DNA from: Fratercula arctica
Taxonomy: Eukaryota > Chordata > Aves > Charadriiformes > Alcidae
Direction of reading: 5' to 3'
NCBI GenBank assembly: GCA_947846985.1
Contig: CANTUZ010000001.1
Location: 109,447,757-109,511,756 of the forward strand
Length of the DNA: 64,000 bases
In this document: positions 59,401-64,000 of the stretch, piece after piece
Position numbering within the stretch: position 1 is the first letter of the stretch
How the letters are laid out: each line of letters opens with the position of its first letter
Position numbers and translations under genes: made by a program
Notes under the pieces: model-generated
The model's database searches: none
Told to the model about the DNA's origin: nothing
The model's input: the letters and a program-made list of their open reading frames with translations, nothing else

Positions 59401-62138
59401 CAGCGCAAATATTCTGGTCCCTTGGGCAGGGCCAGAGGGAGATACTTTGGCAGAGAAAGAAGTCAGCCGCCTGCCCTCTTCTGCAACAGATTTACCTTAC
59501 AAATGGGTTCTGTTCAATAGCAAATCACATGGGGAATTCCCGTGTCCTACTCACTTGCGGCAGTAGGCACAAAGAATGACATCCTGGGTTTCGTCCACAA
59601 ATTTCTGCTCATTTAGCATTTCCCTAAGTTAATTGTGCCTCTGCTGCAGCCTTTGCAAAGGCTTCAAGATTGTGAATAAAAGCATTTTTATCTCCTCTTT
59701 CTTTCCAGACATCCCCACCTACTTTTCCTTCTGTGTTCCTGCCCTCTGTCAAAGAAAGTCTGTTTCCCCTCATCACATTGTTTAAGAGTGAAGACAATGG
59801 GGAAAGCAAAATCTAAAAAAAACCCAACTTTCAGCTAAGATTCACTTTTAAAACTGTAAGATTCAAGCAGGAGATATCCCACTGATTTCAGAAGGGGCAA
59901 TTCCTGTGTTTAAGGTTAAGCGTACATACTCATATTCCTTCTTGAATCAAACTATATTTAGCAAAGTCTCTTTCTTCAACTTCCGAGGCAGCAAAAGTGG
60001 ATCATACACAGCAAAGAAATAAAATAGTGCTTCTATTTCAGTGTTAAATCAGTACTGCTGTTTTGCTTCTTAGGCTAGGCTTATTACACCAATATCTCCT
60101 GAAAACTCTAATCAGATGTGATGTCTTGCTTTACTTCATGCTATGTGAAGACATGCAGTCCTATGCTTTATTGGGTATTAATCCTGCTCTAGCAAGCAGT
60201 TCATTAGTACAGGTCTTCACAAAGGAAGAGGCCAAGTGAGCAAAAGTAAACCTTTTGCTCATAATGGAACATGAAAGAAGCTGCAGAAAGATTTGCTCAC
60301 ACCAAATATTACAACTACTAATATTATGTATAATGTAATATTTTCTAATGTAATTCATAACCAGGTAAAAAAAAATCTTCAGTGTACTTTGCATTGTTAG
60401 AAATTACTGAGCTGCTGGAAGCTAATTAAATTAACTGATATTGTAGTTCTTTATCTAAATTGATTGAGGTAACATTGCCATAATTTAAGCTAAAGAGTAG
60501 GAAAAAGAAAAAGCACATTCATGTAGGCTTGCAGCAAAAATCTAATCATAGCTGCGTGGTTTTGGAAATTGTATGTGCATCTATTTTTATAAATGTATGT
60601 ATGATTCATGATCTATTCATAATGAATCTATACTTTTTGTAATTAACACAAGCTAACTTATGAGTTTACATGAAAGCAAGATTAAATTCATGTTGGTTTC
60701 TTTGTCTGTGGGATACAGCACTGAGTTGTGTATTTTCTTAGGCAAAATTGCCATGCTATAAAGCGAGACAAATGACAGTTATCTCAGGGCAGGGAGGAAT
60801 ATGATGTCCATGTAAGAATAGCTTGCTTGTTCCTATTTATAGGAATTTATTTGGTATTTATTTTGTTTTGTTTTGTTTTGTTTTGTTTTGTTTTGCTTTT
60901 CCAGAAGAGGCACTCGTACCGTATAGTAAACCCAACTTCCCGTCCCCTGGCGGCCACAGCTCTTCAGGAACAGCTTCTTCTAAAGGATCGACCGGACCTA
61001 GAAAAGGTGAAGTCTTGCGAGGAGGTCACCAACGCAATGCCAGTGACCTTCTCGATGTAGGCTATGTGGGATCAAACAGTCAAGGACAGTTTACTGGTGA
61101 ATTATGTAAGTTTATCTCCAGCTACAGTTCAAAATCTCAAACAGAAAGAAAGAGAAAAATTATAAATCTGTTGTGAAGAGAGGAGGAAGTTGAGTGTGAT
61201 AATCAGATTAAATTTTACACAGAACTTTTTGCCTTCTGAGGTGTTTTGCCTGTGATGACAAACAAATTAAATTCTTCTCTTCTTTGGTTTGGACCAGTTA
61301 AAATCTGTGTAAGCCATATCAACATTATCTACATAGTACATCTTTCAGTGTGTAATGCTAGTGAAACACTGGGTAAATTGAAAAGAAATTCTAGTAATTC
61401 AGAATTTTCATCACAAAGTGTAGTGTGCTTGTCTTGGAAACTTTTTCTCAGAGGAGTGAATGAGAAGGGTGCTGAATTTTTTGGGCTTGGTGGCAAGCTT
61501 GTAATGCCTTCGCCTTAACTTTTGGTTGCTTGATGAGCAGCATTCTGCTCTTTTTGGCCTTAGATGGAGGTCCTCTTTTTTCGACTATGTAGCCCAGTTT
61601 TTCAGTTGTATATCCCAACTCTTTCCTCAGCTTCCCAGGCCAGAGTAATTATTTTCCAAACTTTTTTTCTATTATCACTTAATATCTGTTCAACCCTGTA
61701 GAAAACCATGTTAATGCTGTGTATGTGATGGTAGTACTAGATGCCAAAAGTTTTGACTCTCTTGTTTGTAGTAGTACATCAACATCCCAGTTAGCTCAGG
61801 CATACTGGTATGTTTACTAGTAAAAGCAATGCAGCTGTTGGCATGTCTGCCTCCTATTTGCTGCAGTCAAACCCTCAACACCTCCCAACAGTTACTGCCC
61901 AGTAGCTTGTAAGAGAGCTAATGGTGATCCACAAGCCCTGAAATGTGCTATCTCAGATATGATGTTGGTAAGTGCTGAATTTTAGCATCCATCGCTTTTC
62001 AACTTACAAGCAATTAACTCTCTTCTCACAACCTATTGAATATTCATCCTGTGCTGCAGTAATATTGCCATAGACTTTATTTGTTGTTTTTTCTCTTTAT
62101 TACAATCTCTTTCTCTCTCTTTGTTTCTCTCTATAGAG
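2278..62138 (+). CDS. ROBO2: ROBO2, transmembrane and cytoplasmic half (spliced over 13 exons)
   Basis: Roundabout homolog 2 is a single-pass plasma-membrane receptor for SLIT ligands that steers growing axons and migrating cells. The Ig and FN3 ectodomain exons are outside the window. Coding segments seen here: 2278-2460, 12914-12956, 14512-14639, 18962-19243, 19622-19747, 24163-24319, 30192-30452, 33721-33935, 43857-44039, 48634-48804, 56128-56388, 60905-61105 and 62137-62138. All junctions are GT/AG and all phases agree, giving one open frame of about 737 residues to a stop split across the last intron. It is ROBO2 rather than ROBO1: the membrane-proximal [14 protein letters not shown], the PYATTQIL segment, [10 protein letters not shown] and the C-terminal GQFTGEL fit my memory of ROBO2, while ROBO1 has YATTQLIQ and a different C-terminus. 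Family assignment is from remembered sequence, not a search. Three exons are probable alternative cassettes. Confidence 0.96.
5620..6114 (+). mobile_element. Solo LTR of an avian endogenous retrovirus
   Basis: About 495 bp that begins TGTCCTGGTTTCAGCTGG and ends ACCATGACA, giving the TG...CA termini of an LTR. It is flanked on each side by GTGT, a possible 4-bp target duplication. A TATAAA lies at 5844-5849 and an ATTAAA at 5972-5977, the expected U3 promoter and R poly(A) order for + orientation. The start resembles a family common in non-galliform bird genomes. No gag, pol or env frame is next to it, so the provirus has been lost by LTR-LTR recombination. The exact ERV class is not certain. 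Confidence 0.78.
6542..7197 (-). mobile_element. CR1 LINE, 5'-truncated, antisense to the gene
   Basis: The + strand starts with AGAATCACAGAATAG, the reverse complement of the CR1 3' octamer tail, followed by the conserved GGAAGGGACCTTTAAAGG segment. On the minus strand a 179-codon open frame (6626-7165) matches the C-terminal end of CR1 ORF2, with motifs such as [23 protein letters not shown] and [14 protein letters not shown] residues. Only this C-terminal part is present and the catalytic core of reverse transcriptase is missing, so the copy is dead. CR1 is the dominant LINE of birds. Confidence 0.95.
8355..8416 (-). mobile_element. CR1 LINE 3'-end fragment
   Basis: About 60 bp: repeated CATAGAAC octamers followed by GGTTGGAAGGGACCTCTGG and a segment matching the extreme 3' end of CR1 in reverse. 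Severely 5'-truncated, non-coding. Confidence 0.88.
9407..9436. repeat. Three tandem copies of a 10-nt palindromic unit
   Basis: AAAGCTTTCT occurs three times without mismatch. Each unit contains the palindrome AAAGCTTT. A short tandem repeat with no evident function. Confidence 0.9.
12030..12260. promoter_or_regulatory. Candidate conserved non-coding element upstream of the 43-nt exon
   Basis: A repeat-free stretch with balanced composition and clustered ATTA-type and GATA-like cores (TCAATTAGCATC, AGATAGATAAGGGATAG). No open frame of note. This is the texture of intronic enhancers of developmental genes, but conservation was not measured. Inference only. Confidence 0.3.
12914..12956 (+). 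CDS. ROBO2: ROBO2 43-nt exon (start of cytoplasmic tail)
   Basis: Encodes [14 protein letters not shown] plus two bases of a Ser codon. It links the stop-transfer segment to the CC0 region. Phase 1 in, phase 2 out, so it is not a multiple of three. The acceptor is CACAG with a purine-rich stretch just before it. The T-rich and TG-rich tract (TGTGTGCTTGTGTGTG and on) lies 20-50 nt upstream. The donor is GTATGT. Skipping it would join a Val codon to the next exon out of frame and stop after VDQVC. Confidence 0.94.
12957..14511 (+). other. ROBO2: ROBO2 intron, 1.6 kb
   Basis: No repeat or exon recognised. Most of 13195-13680 looks like a constrained regulatory element (see separate entry). The acceptor tract before 14512 is T-rich and ends in TTCTGCTTCAG. 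Confidence 0.85.
13195..13680. promoter_or_regulatory. Candidate intronic enhancer with RFX-type palindrome
   Basis: Repeat-free sequence dense in transcription-factor-like words: TAATTA at 13476-13481, several ATTAG/ATTGA cores, and GTTTCCATAGAAAC at 13595-13608. The last is a near-perfect palindrome matching the RFX X-box (consensus GTTNCC-N2-GGNAAC type). Its position near the membrane-proximal exon of a developmental gene fits a tissue enhancer. Conservation and activity are untested. Confidence 0.38.
14512..14639 (+). CDS. ROBO2: ROBO2 exon: CC0 region
   Basis: 128 nt, phase 2 in and 1 out. Encodes [20 protein letters not shown] followed by [20 protein letters not shown] and RG. The YPWLADSWP block matches the membrane-proximal conserved CC0 motif of Robo receptors and includes a conserved Tyr. 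Acceptor TGCTTCAG, donor GTAGGT. Reading through the donor stays open for a further 60 codons or so before a stop, but those residues look like intron. Confidence 0.95.
15712..15744. repeat. Perfect 14-bp inverted repeat with 5-nt loop
   Basis: TGCTTACTTTACAA is followed by ATATA and then its exact reverse complement. It would form a stable RNA hairpin in the pre-mRNA. The stem does not extend well outward and the loop is small, so it is not a typical microRNA precursor. It may be the remnant of a palindromic MITE. Confidence 0.85.
17537..17606. repeat. A-rich low-complexity patch
   Basis: Two A-runs of about 15 separated by CAACCACCAAACCAAATG-like sequence. Low complexity, no function evident. 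Confidence 0.8.
18962..19243 (+). CDS. ROBO2: ROBO2 exon: CC1 region
   Basis: 282 nt, phase 1-1. Starts [20 protein letters not shown] and ends LPDQGKGNN plus one base. It contains PYATTQIL at 19093-19116, the CC1 motif whose Tyr is conserved in Robo receptors. In Drosophila Robo, CC1 is linked to Abl phosphorylation and Netrin-receptor silencing. The exon is otherwise rich in Ser, Thr and Gln. The main acceptor is CCACAG at 18961. A second AG at 18912-18913 would add 16 in-frame residues. Donor GTAATT. Confidence 0.95.
19244..19621 (+). other. ROBO2: ROBO2 intron, 378 nt
   Basis: Short intron between the CC1 exon and the first cassette exon. Its acceptor tract is modest (CTGCCCTTTAACCCTTAG). 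No repeats recognised beyond a short A-run near 19490. Confidence 0.85.
19622..19747 (+). CDS. ROBO2: ROBO2 cassette exon (ALLYIPDYR...)
   Basis: 126 nt, exactly 42 codons, phase 1-1. Encodes [20 protein letters not shown], then [20 protein letters not shown] and LSG. It matches, from memory, an alternatively included segment of ROBO2. The donor GTTGGT is weak, and the preceding exon joins directly in frame to the following one, so the exon can be skipped cleanly. It is Ser/Thr rich, has one conserved-looking Tyr in IPDYR, and adds no known domain. The sequence just after its donor is CpG dense and stays open, so a donor miss would give a run-on frame to 20037. Confidence 0.9.
19741..19906. 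other. CpG-dense patch at the cassette exon donor
   Basis: About 14 CpG dinucleotides in 166 bases, far denser than the surrounding AT-rich intron. It starts at the donor of the 126-nt cassette. It is too short for a formal CpG island and has no promoter motif that I can see. Confidence 0.6.
19748..24162 (+). other. ROBO2: ROBO2 intron, 4.4 kb
   Basis: Begins with the CpG-dense patch. A C/T-rich, largely pyrimidine region runs from about 21860 to 22480, with no recognised repeat family. Short AT-rich open frames have no domain. The acceptor before 24163 is strongly T-rich (TTTATTTTTCTTTTTGG, then ATTTGCAG). Confidence 0.85.
24163..24319 (+). CDS. ROBO2: ROBO2 exon: CC2, Ena/VASP-type proline motif
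   Basis: 157 nt, phase 1 in and 2 out. Starts with a lysine-rich block [12 protein letters not shown], then [25 protein letters not shown] lies at 24246-24260, the CC2 motif, which in Robo proteins binds the EVH1 domain of Enabled/VASP actin regulators. Ends [11 protein letters not shown]. The basic block could bind membrane lipid or act in traffic; this is inference. Donor GTAATT creates a stop (GGG TAA) if it is read through. Confidence 0.95.
24320..30191 (+). other. ROBO2: ROBO2 intron, 5.9 kb
   Basis: AT-rich. A T-run of 16 or more lies near 24388. No CR1, LTR or extra exon recognised. About 29880-30090 is repeat-free with ATTA-rich words and may be constrained non-coding sequence, but I cannot support this further. 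Confidence 0.8.
30192..30452 (+). CDS. ROBO2: ROBO2 exon: acidic/proline tail segment
   Basis: 261 nt, phase 2-2. Encodes [20 protein letters not shown], then an acidic run [10 protein letters not shown], then [19 protein letters not shown] and [20 protein letters not shown]. It ends with [16 protein letters not shown] and the first two bases of a Trp codon. The segment between the CC2 and CC3 motifs is well conserved in ROBO2. It has several SP/TP sites, possible proline-directed kinase targets. Acceptor ATTTTAG, donor GTAAAT, with the read-through frame stopping at once (TGG TAA). Confidence 0.96.
30453..33720 (+). other. ROBO2: ROBO2 intron, 3.3 kb
   Basis: A GC-richer repeat-free stretch at about 31170-31770 includes ATGCAAAT (31748-31755, POU octamer type). 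An ancient palindromic MITE lies at 32248-32372. A further repeat-free stretch at 32790-33200 includes TGCTGCATGCAGTAATTTC. No exon recognised. Possible regulatory content is inference. Confidence 0.8.
32248..32372. mobile_element. Ancient palindromic MITE (sauropsid type)
   Basis: The left arm GGCCTTGATCCAGCAAATCA-CTTAAGTATATGC and the right arm ATATACTTAAGTATTTTGCTTGAT are imperfect inverted copies. The centre reads ATTGACTTCAAT. This matches, from memory, a palindromic miniature element common in reptile and bird genomes (GATCCAGCAAAGCACTTAAG type). It is diverged and non-coding. Confidence 0.65.
33721..33935 (+). CDS. ROBO2: ROBO2 exon: polyacidic tail segment
   Basis: 215 nt, phase 2 in and 1 out. 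Completes the Trp codon, then [31 protein letters not shown], a run of 14 mostly acidic residues ([14 protein letters not shown]), and [20 protein letters not shown] followed by VTG. Conserved Tyr in LGYVS. Acceptor TTTGTGTAG, donor GTAAGC (strong). The next exon may be the 183-nt cassette or the exon at 48634; both join in frame at this Gly. Confidence 0.96.
35392..35415. repeat. (AAAT)6 microsatellite
   Basis: Six perfect AAAT units. Simple repeat. Confidence 0.95.
35647..35692. repeat. Two tandem 23-nt units, each with TAATTA
   Basis: TGTTTAATTATTG begins both units and GTTAAA ends both. The two units differ at two of 23 positions. Each carries a homeodomain-type TAATTA core. Confidence 0.85.
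39997..40525 (-). mobile_element. CR1 LINE, 5'-truncated, antisense to the gene
   Basis: Starts GAATCATTGAATCATAGAAT, the reversed octamer tail, then GGAAGAGACCTTTAAAGATC. The minus-strand frame 40112-40438 gives a CR1 ORF2 C-terminal fragment ([20 protein letters not shown] onward) that is broken near its end relative to the family. The left boundary is approximate by a few bases. Confidence 0.95.
42711..42985 (+). mobile_element. CR1 LINE 3' fragment, sense orientation
   Basis: Starts at [20 protein letters not shown], the CR1 ORF2 C-terminus. It continues through [19 protein letters not shown] and ends in the octamer tail GATTCTGTGATTCTATG repeated. About 275 bp, dead. It is the only sense CR1 in the window. 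Confidence 0.95.
43622..43803. repeat. 91-bp tandem duplication just upstream of a cassette exon
   Basis: Units 43622-43712 and 43713-43803. Over the best-matching 83 bases there are about 10 differences. Shared blocks include AAAGGACATGTTAAGTG and AAGCTTTAGATGA. The second unit ends 53 bases before the cassette exon at 43857, so it lies against the branch-point region. Confidence 0.92.
43857..44039 (+). CDS. ROBO2: ROBO2 cassette exon ([14 protein letters not shown]...)
   Basis: 183 nt, exactly 61 codons, phase 1-1. Encodes [20 protein letters not shown], a serine-rich [11 protein letters not shown] stretch, and [18 protein letters not shown] ending TSLTRTG. From memory, the homologous ROBO1 segment (GSMINGWGSASEED) is part of the standard ROBO1 protein, whereas canonical ROBO2 lacks it; hence a cassette. 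Acceptor TTTGTTTTTAG is good. Donor GTTTGT is weak and runs straight into a stop (GGT TTG TAG). Confidence 0.92.
44040..48633 (+). other. ROBO2: ROBO2 intron, 4.6 kb
   Basis: No transposon recognised. 46010-46400 is repeat-free with an even base mix and motifs such as TCACGTGG (E-box) and AACAGCTGT. It may be a constrained element; this is inference. The rest is AT-rich. The acceptor before 48634 is T/C-rich and ends TTTTTTTCAG. Confidence 0.8.
48634..48804 (+). CDS. ROBO2: ROBO2 exon: RPRP/basic tail segment
   Basis: 171 nt, phase 1-1. Encodes [40 protein letters not shown], then [17 protein letters not shown] plus one base. Two RPRP repeats and a basic KKHKGGR block that could act as a weak nuclear-localisation or trafficking signal (inference). 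Donor GTAAGT is ideal. The leftover G can pair with AT (giving Asp-Leu, next cassette) or AA (giving Glu-Glu, last large exon); both keep frame. Confidence 0.96.
49913..49970 (-). mobile_element. CR1 LINE 3'-end fragment
   Basis: GAATCAGAATATCTTGAG followed by TTGGAAGGGACCCATAGAGA and CAAGTCCAACTCCC, the reversed CR1 3' end. About 58 bp. Confidence 0.85.
53113..53354. repeat. 242-base polypurine microsatellite, (GGGAGA)n then (GGAGA)n
   Basis: Every base from 53113 to 53354 on the + strand is A or G. The first third is a GGGAGA hexamer array and the remainder a GGAGA pentamer array. Mirror symmetry makes triplex (H-DNA) structure possible. The exact length is the kind that assembly and PCR often get wrong. 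Confidence 0.97.
56128..56388 (+). CDS. ROBO2: ROBO2 cassette exon: CC3-like proline motif
   Basis: 261 nt, exactly 87 codons by phase, 1-1. Begins [17 protein letters not shown] (LPPPP at 56130-56144), then [40 protein letters not shown] and a polar segment ending KQAFGSG. In ROBO1 the homologous DDLPPPPVPPP segment is the CC3 motif, bound by srGAP SH3 domains. From memory, canonical human ROBO2 omits this exon. Donor GTGTGT is weak; acceptor is TTTTTTAG. Joining to the next exon gives [11 protein letters not shown] in frame. Confidence 0.92.
56389..60904 (+). other. ROBO2: ROBO2 intron, 4.5 kb
   Basis: An A-rich run near 57205-57230. About 57590-57730 is repeat-free and ATTA-rich, possibly constrained. 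The right end is the (TTTTG)7 repeat. No exon or transposon recognised. Confidence 0.82.
60861..60895. repeat. (TTTTG)7 inside a splice acceptor tract
   Basis: Seven perfect TTTTG units followed by CTTTTCCAG. The array supplies nearly all of the pyrimidine tract of the exon at 60905. Confidence 0.97.
60905..61105 (+). CDS. ROBO2: ROBO2 last large coding exon (C-terminus GQFTGEL)
   Basis: 201 nt, phase 1-1. Encodes [40 protein letters not shown] and [20 protein letters not shown], ending GQFTGEL plus the T of the stop codon. Conserved Tyr in LVPYSK and VGYVG. Donor GTAAGT at 61106 is ideal. If the intron were kept, the frame would run a further 23 codons, mostly Ser and basic residues, to a TGA in the intron. 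Confidence 0.96.
61106..62136 (+). other. ROBO2: ROBO2 last intron, 1.0 kb
   Basis: AT-rich, no repeats recognised. Acceptor tract CTCTTTCTCTCTCTTTGTTTC is strongly pyrimidine-rich, ending CTATAGAG with two tandem AGs (62135-62136 and 62137-62138). Confidence 0.85.
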
Positions 62139-62417
62139 TAGTTGAGAAGACACATTACAAGCTGCTCTGATGGACCATCAGGTCTGAACTCATGGAAGTG
62201 ATGACACTAAACAGTGCAATGAACATTTTCTTTATTTATGTACTATTAAAAGAACTGTAAATGCAATGTAAAGACACACAGCCACACATATCCCACAGAT
62301 ACTTTACTTGTGTTCTTCTCTTTAATACACCATCCACCTTAAACTATTCCTTGTCAGGAGTATATAGAAAAGAAAGAAAAAAAAAAATCACCCTCCAGGA
62401 TGAAAAGGATTTCCTTC

Positions 62418-62425
62418 TGTATATA
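62418..62425 (+). promoter_or_regulatory. Pumilio-type element TGTATATA in the 3' UTR
   Basis: Exact match to the UGUANAUA consensus recognised by Pumilio proteins, lying in the inferred 3' UTR. One 8-mer match can occur by chance. Confidence 0.35.
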
Positions 62426-63082
62426 ATTTCTTTTGTTGCATTGCTATGCAAGCTCACCTTCTTTTTAGCTATGTTCATATTCATGTCTGTTTTTATTGGT
62501 CTGTTGTACTATATGTGAATTAATAGGCTGTGGTGCCATATATTAACTTTTAATTGTGTAACTTTTATGTTTAAAGTTTGCACTGCAATTTTATTTGGTG
62601 ATAAGCACAAAACTCTACTCCTCATGACATGAAGAAAAAAAGAGACTGAATGTGTGAAGAAGGTTTACGTACTGTAAGCTACTTTGGGTAATGCTGGATG
62701 TAAAGGAGTATGTTAGGTGGTTTTCCACTGGGGTGTAGAAATGAGAAAGTGACAGGCAAAACTGATGTCAGTGAAGACATTAGAGACAGATTTAAATCTT
62801 TTAAAAGCAAGCAACATAGTTGCTCTTCCTATTTAAGAAGGGGTCAGAAGTTGGAAGTGTGAGATTAAAGAGTGAATATGAAAATTAAAGATAGCATGAG
62901 ATGGCCTAGACCCTTTCACTAGAATGATGCCCTTAGTATCTGTTTTTAGCCATCCCATGCCACTAAGTAAAGGGGAAGAAAAGCAAACCTTGCTAGAAAC
63001 AAAAGAACTTAAGGTGTTTCACTAAAGCTGTTTTTATATTGCAGTTTTAAAGGAATTATTACCATTAATTTCTCCAACCCAA

Positions 63083-63088
63083 AATAAA
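63083..63088 (+). terminator. Candidate upstream poly(A) signal AATAAA
   Basis: Canonical hexamer in the inferred 3' UTR. The downstream sequence is not notably GT-rich, so it is weaker than the site at 63560. Confidence 0.35.
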
Positions 63089-63559
63089 AGTCAGAGATTT
63101 CCCAGGAGAAACAAACAATATAAACTCAAGGAATATACCTAGTAACTAGTTAAGGATGCAATTTATGATTAAGACATATTCAGGCTGCTTCCAAAAAATT
63201 GAAATGTCAGAGTATCTTATTTCATCTTTCCAATACATGTACAGTACAATAGAGGATAGAGCTGCACCACTGAAATTCATGACATTAATTGTTTTGATGC
63301 AGTCTAAACAAACCGTTGTGTTCTGTTCCCTGAAGTCTGCGAGAGCTGAAGCTGGATCCACTAAATTTTTAGTAAAATGTCTAGTGTTTGGAAGGAAAGC
63401 AATGGTCAAATTATTTTTGGCTTGCATTAAGTACATTTCTGGCAATACAATACATCCAAAAAGTTGGATATAAGCAAAGAAAATCTTTCACCTGTGTTTT
63501 AGTGAGTGGCTTCAAACCCTACTATGATGAGGAAATAACGCATGTTTATACACTTTTTG

Positions 63560-63565
63560 AATAAA
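63560..63565 (+). terminator. Candidate main poly(A) signal AATAAA
   Basis: Canonical hexamer about 1.4 kb after the stop codon. T/GT-rich sequence follows 35-70 bases downstream (CCTGTCTCTTC, TTTTCATGACTTTGTCC), as expected for cleavage near 63580-63590. Confidence 0.5.
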
Positions 63566-63585
63566 CCAAACTCTGTAAGTGGACA

Positions 63586-64000
63586 TTAATGACAGCATCC
63601 TGTCTCTTCATTAGTTTTCATGACTTTGTCCAAATCTTCTATACCTCTCAAATCTTAATGAGTAAATTGTCAGACTTTTCTTAGAATATTGTATGTGGAT
63701 AGCCCACTCATTTGATGCTTAATTTAAATATTGCATCCTACAGCTTATTTCTGTTAGTGAGCTGACCATGAACACAAGTTTCCATTTGAATACCTTTTTT
63801 GTATAACCAGTCTATGTTGTTTTATATATTGCCTTGGAGCTCACCAGTATTAAGAACACTTTTAGTAATGGCAGAATTTTAGAGAAGTAAATTACAATGC
63901 TAAATATGTGTTGCTTTTCATTTCATTAACTTGTTCCATGATAAGATAAAACACTACAGCCATCAACTATAACTCAGCACTACTGAATATTAAAAAAAAT
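63586..64000 (+). other. Sequence past the inferred ROBO2 3' end
   Basis: AT-rich, with no gene or repeat recognised. It may still be 3' UTR if a distal poly(A) site is used; an ATTAAA lies close to the window end. Confidence 0.5.

Larger units (their letters stand above)
62137..63585 (+). other. ROBO2: ROBO2 last exon: split stop codon and 3' UTR
   Basis: With the acceptor at 62135-62136, the first two bases AG complete the stop codon T|AG, leaving GEL as the C-terminus, as remembered for human ROBO2. The rest is untranslated. The 3' end is inferred from the AATAAA at 63560; an earlier AATAAA lies at 63083-63088. A Pumilio-type TGTATATA is at 62418-62425. The UTR could extend past this point. 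Confidence 0.72.

Noticed and set aside
2278..62138. Assignment to ROBO1, the close paralogue
   Set aside because: ROBO1 has YATTQLIQ, LLPPPPAHPPP and a different C-terminus ending ETES. This gene has [17 protein letters not shown] and GQFTGEL.
1..64000. Bacterial-type systems (operons, CRISPR, phage, toxin loci)
   Set aside because: Spliced vertebrate gene with CR1 and LTR repeats throughout. No direct-repeat/spacer array or dense short-gap coding.

Overview
This is vertebrate, almost certainly avian, genomic DNA. The gene is spread over small exons with long introns. Several CR1 LINE fragments of bird type are present, with their characteristic 3' octamer repeats, along with one solo LTR of a bird endogenous retrovirus family. 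There are no prokaryotic features: no operon, CRISPR array, ribosome binding site or insertion sequence.

The window carries the 3' half of one gene on the + strand, ROBO2, the axon-guidance receptor for SLIT ligands. Thirteen exons were located by translating around each GT/AG boundary and matching the remembered ROBO2 family pattern. They run from the transmembrane exon (2278-2460) to the last exon (62137 onward), whose first two bases complete the stop codon. All phases join without a frameshift: exons of 183, 43, 128, 282, 126, 157, 261, 215, 183, 171, 261 and 201 nt, then the last exon. With every exon included, the window encodes about 737 residues: a juxtamembrane stretch, one transmembrane helix and the whole cytoplasmic tail with its CC0-, CC1-, CC2- and CC3-like motifs. 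Without the three cassette exons the total is about 547 residues. The immunoglobulin and fibronectin III exons lie upstream of the window.

Layout: 1-2277 is upstream intron. 2461-12913 is a 10.5 kb intron with the solo LTR (5620-6114) and two CR1 pieces. 12000-14500, around the 43-nt exon, looks like constrained non-coding sequence. 14512-24319 holds the CC0/CC1 exons, a cassette exon beside a CpG-dense patch, and the CC2 (Ena/VASP-type) exon. 30192-33935 holds two tail exons. 33936-43856 is a 9.9 kb intron with two CR1 copies in opposite orientation and a 91-bp tandem duplication just before a cassette exon. 48634-61105 holds the last coding exons, with a 242-base pure-purine tract in one intron and a (TTTTG)7 repeat forming the acceptor tract of the last large coding exon. 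62137 onward is 3' UTR with a candidate poly(A) signal at 63560.

The most interesting signal is the splicing layout. Three exons (19622-19747, 43857-44039, 56128-56388) are multiples of three, phase 1-1, and have non-GTA donors, while all nine other coding exons with a donor in the window have GTA. The last of them carries the second LPPPP proline motif, so splicing could switch one partner-binding site on and off in the receptor tail. No wholly new biological system was found; the findings are regulatory and splicing hypotheses within a known gene.
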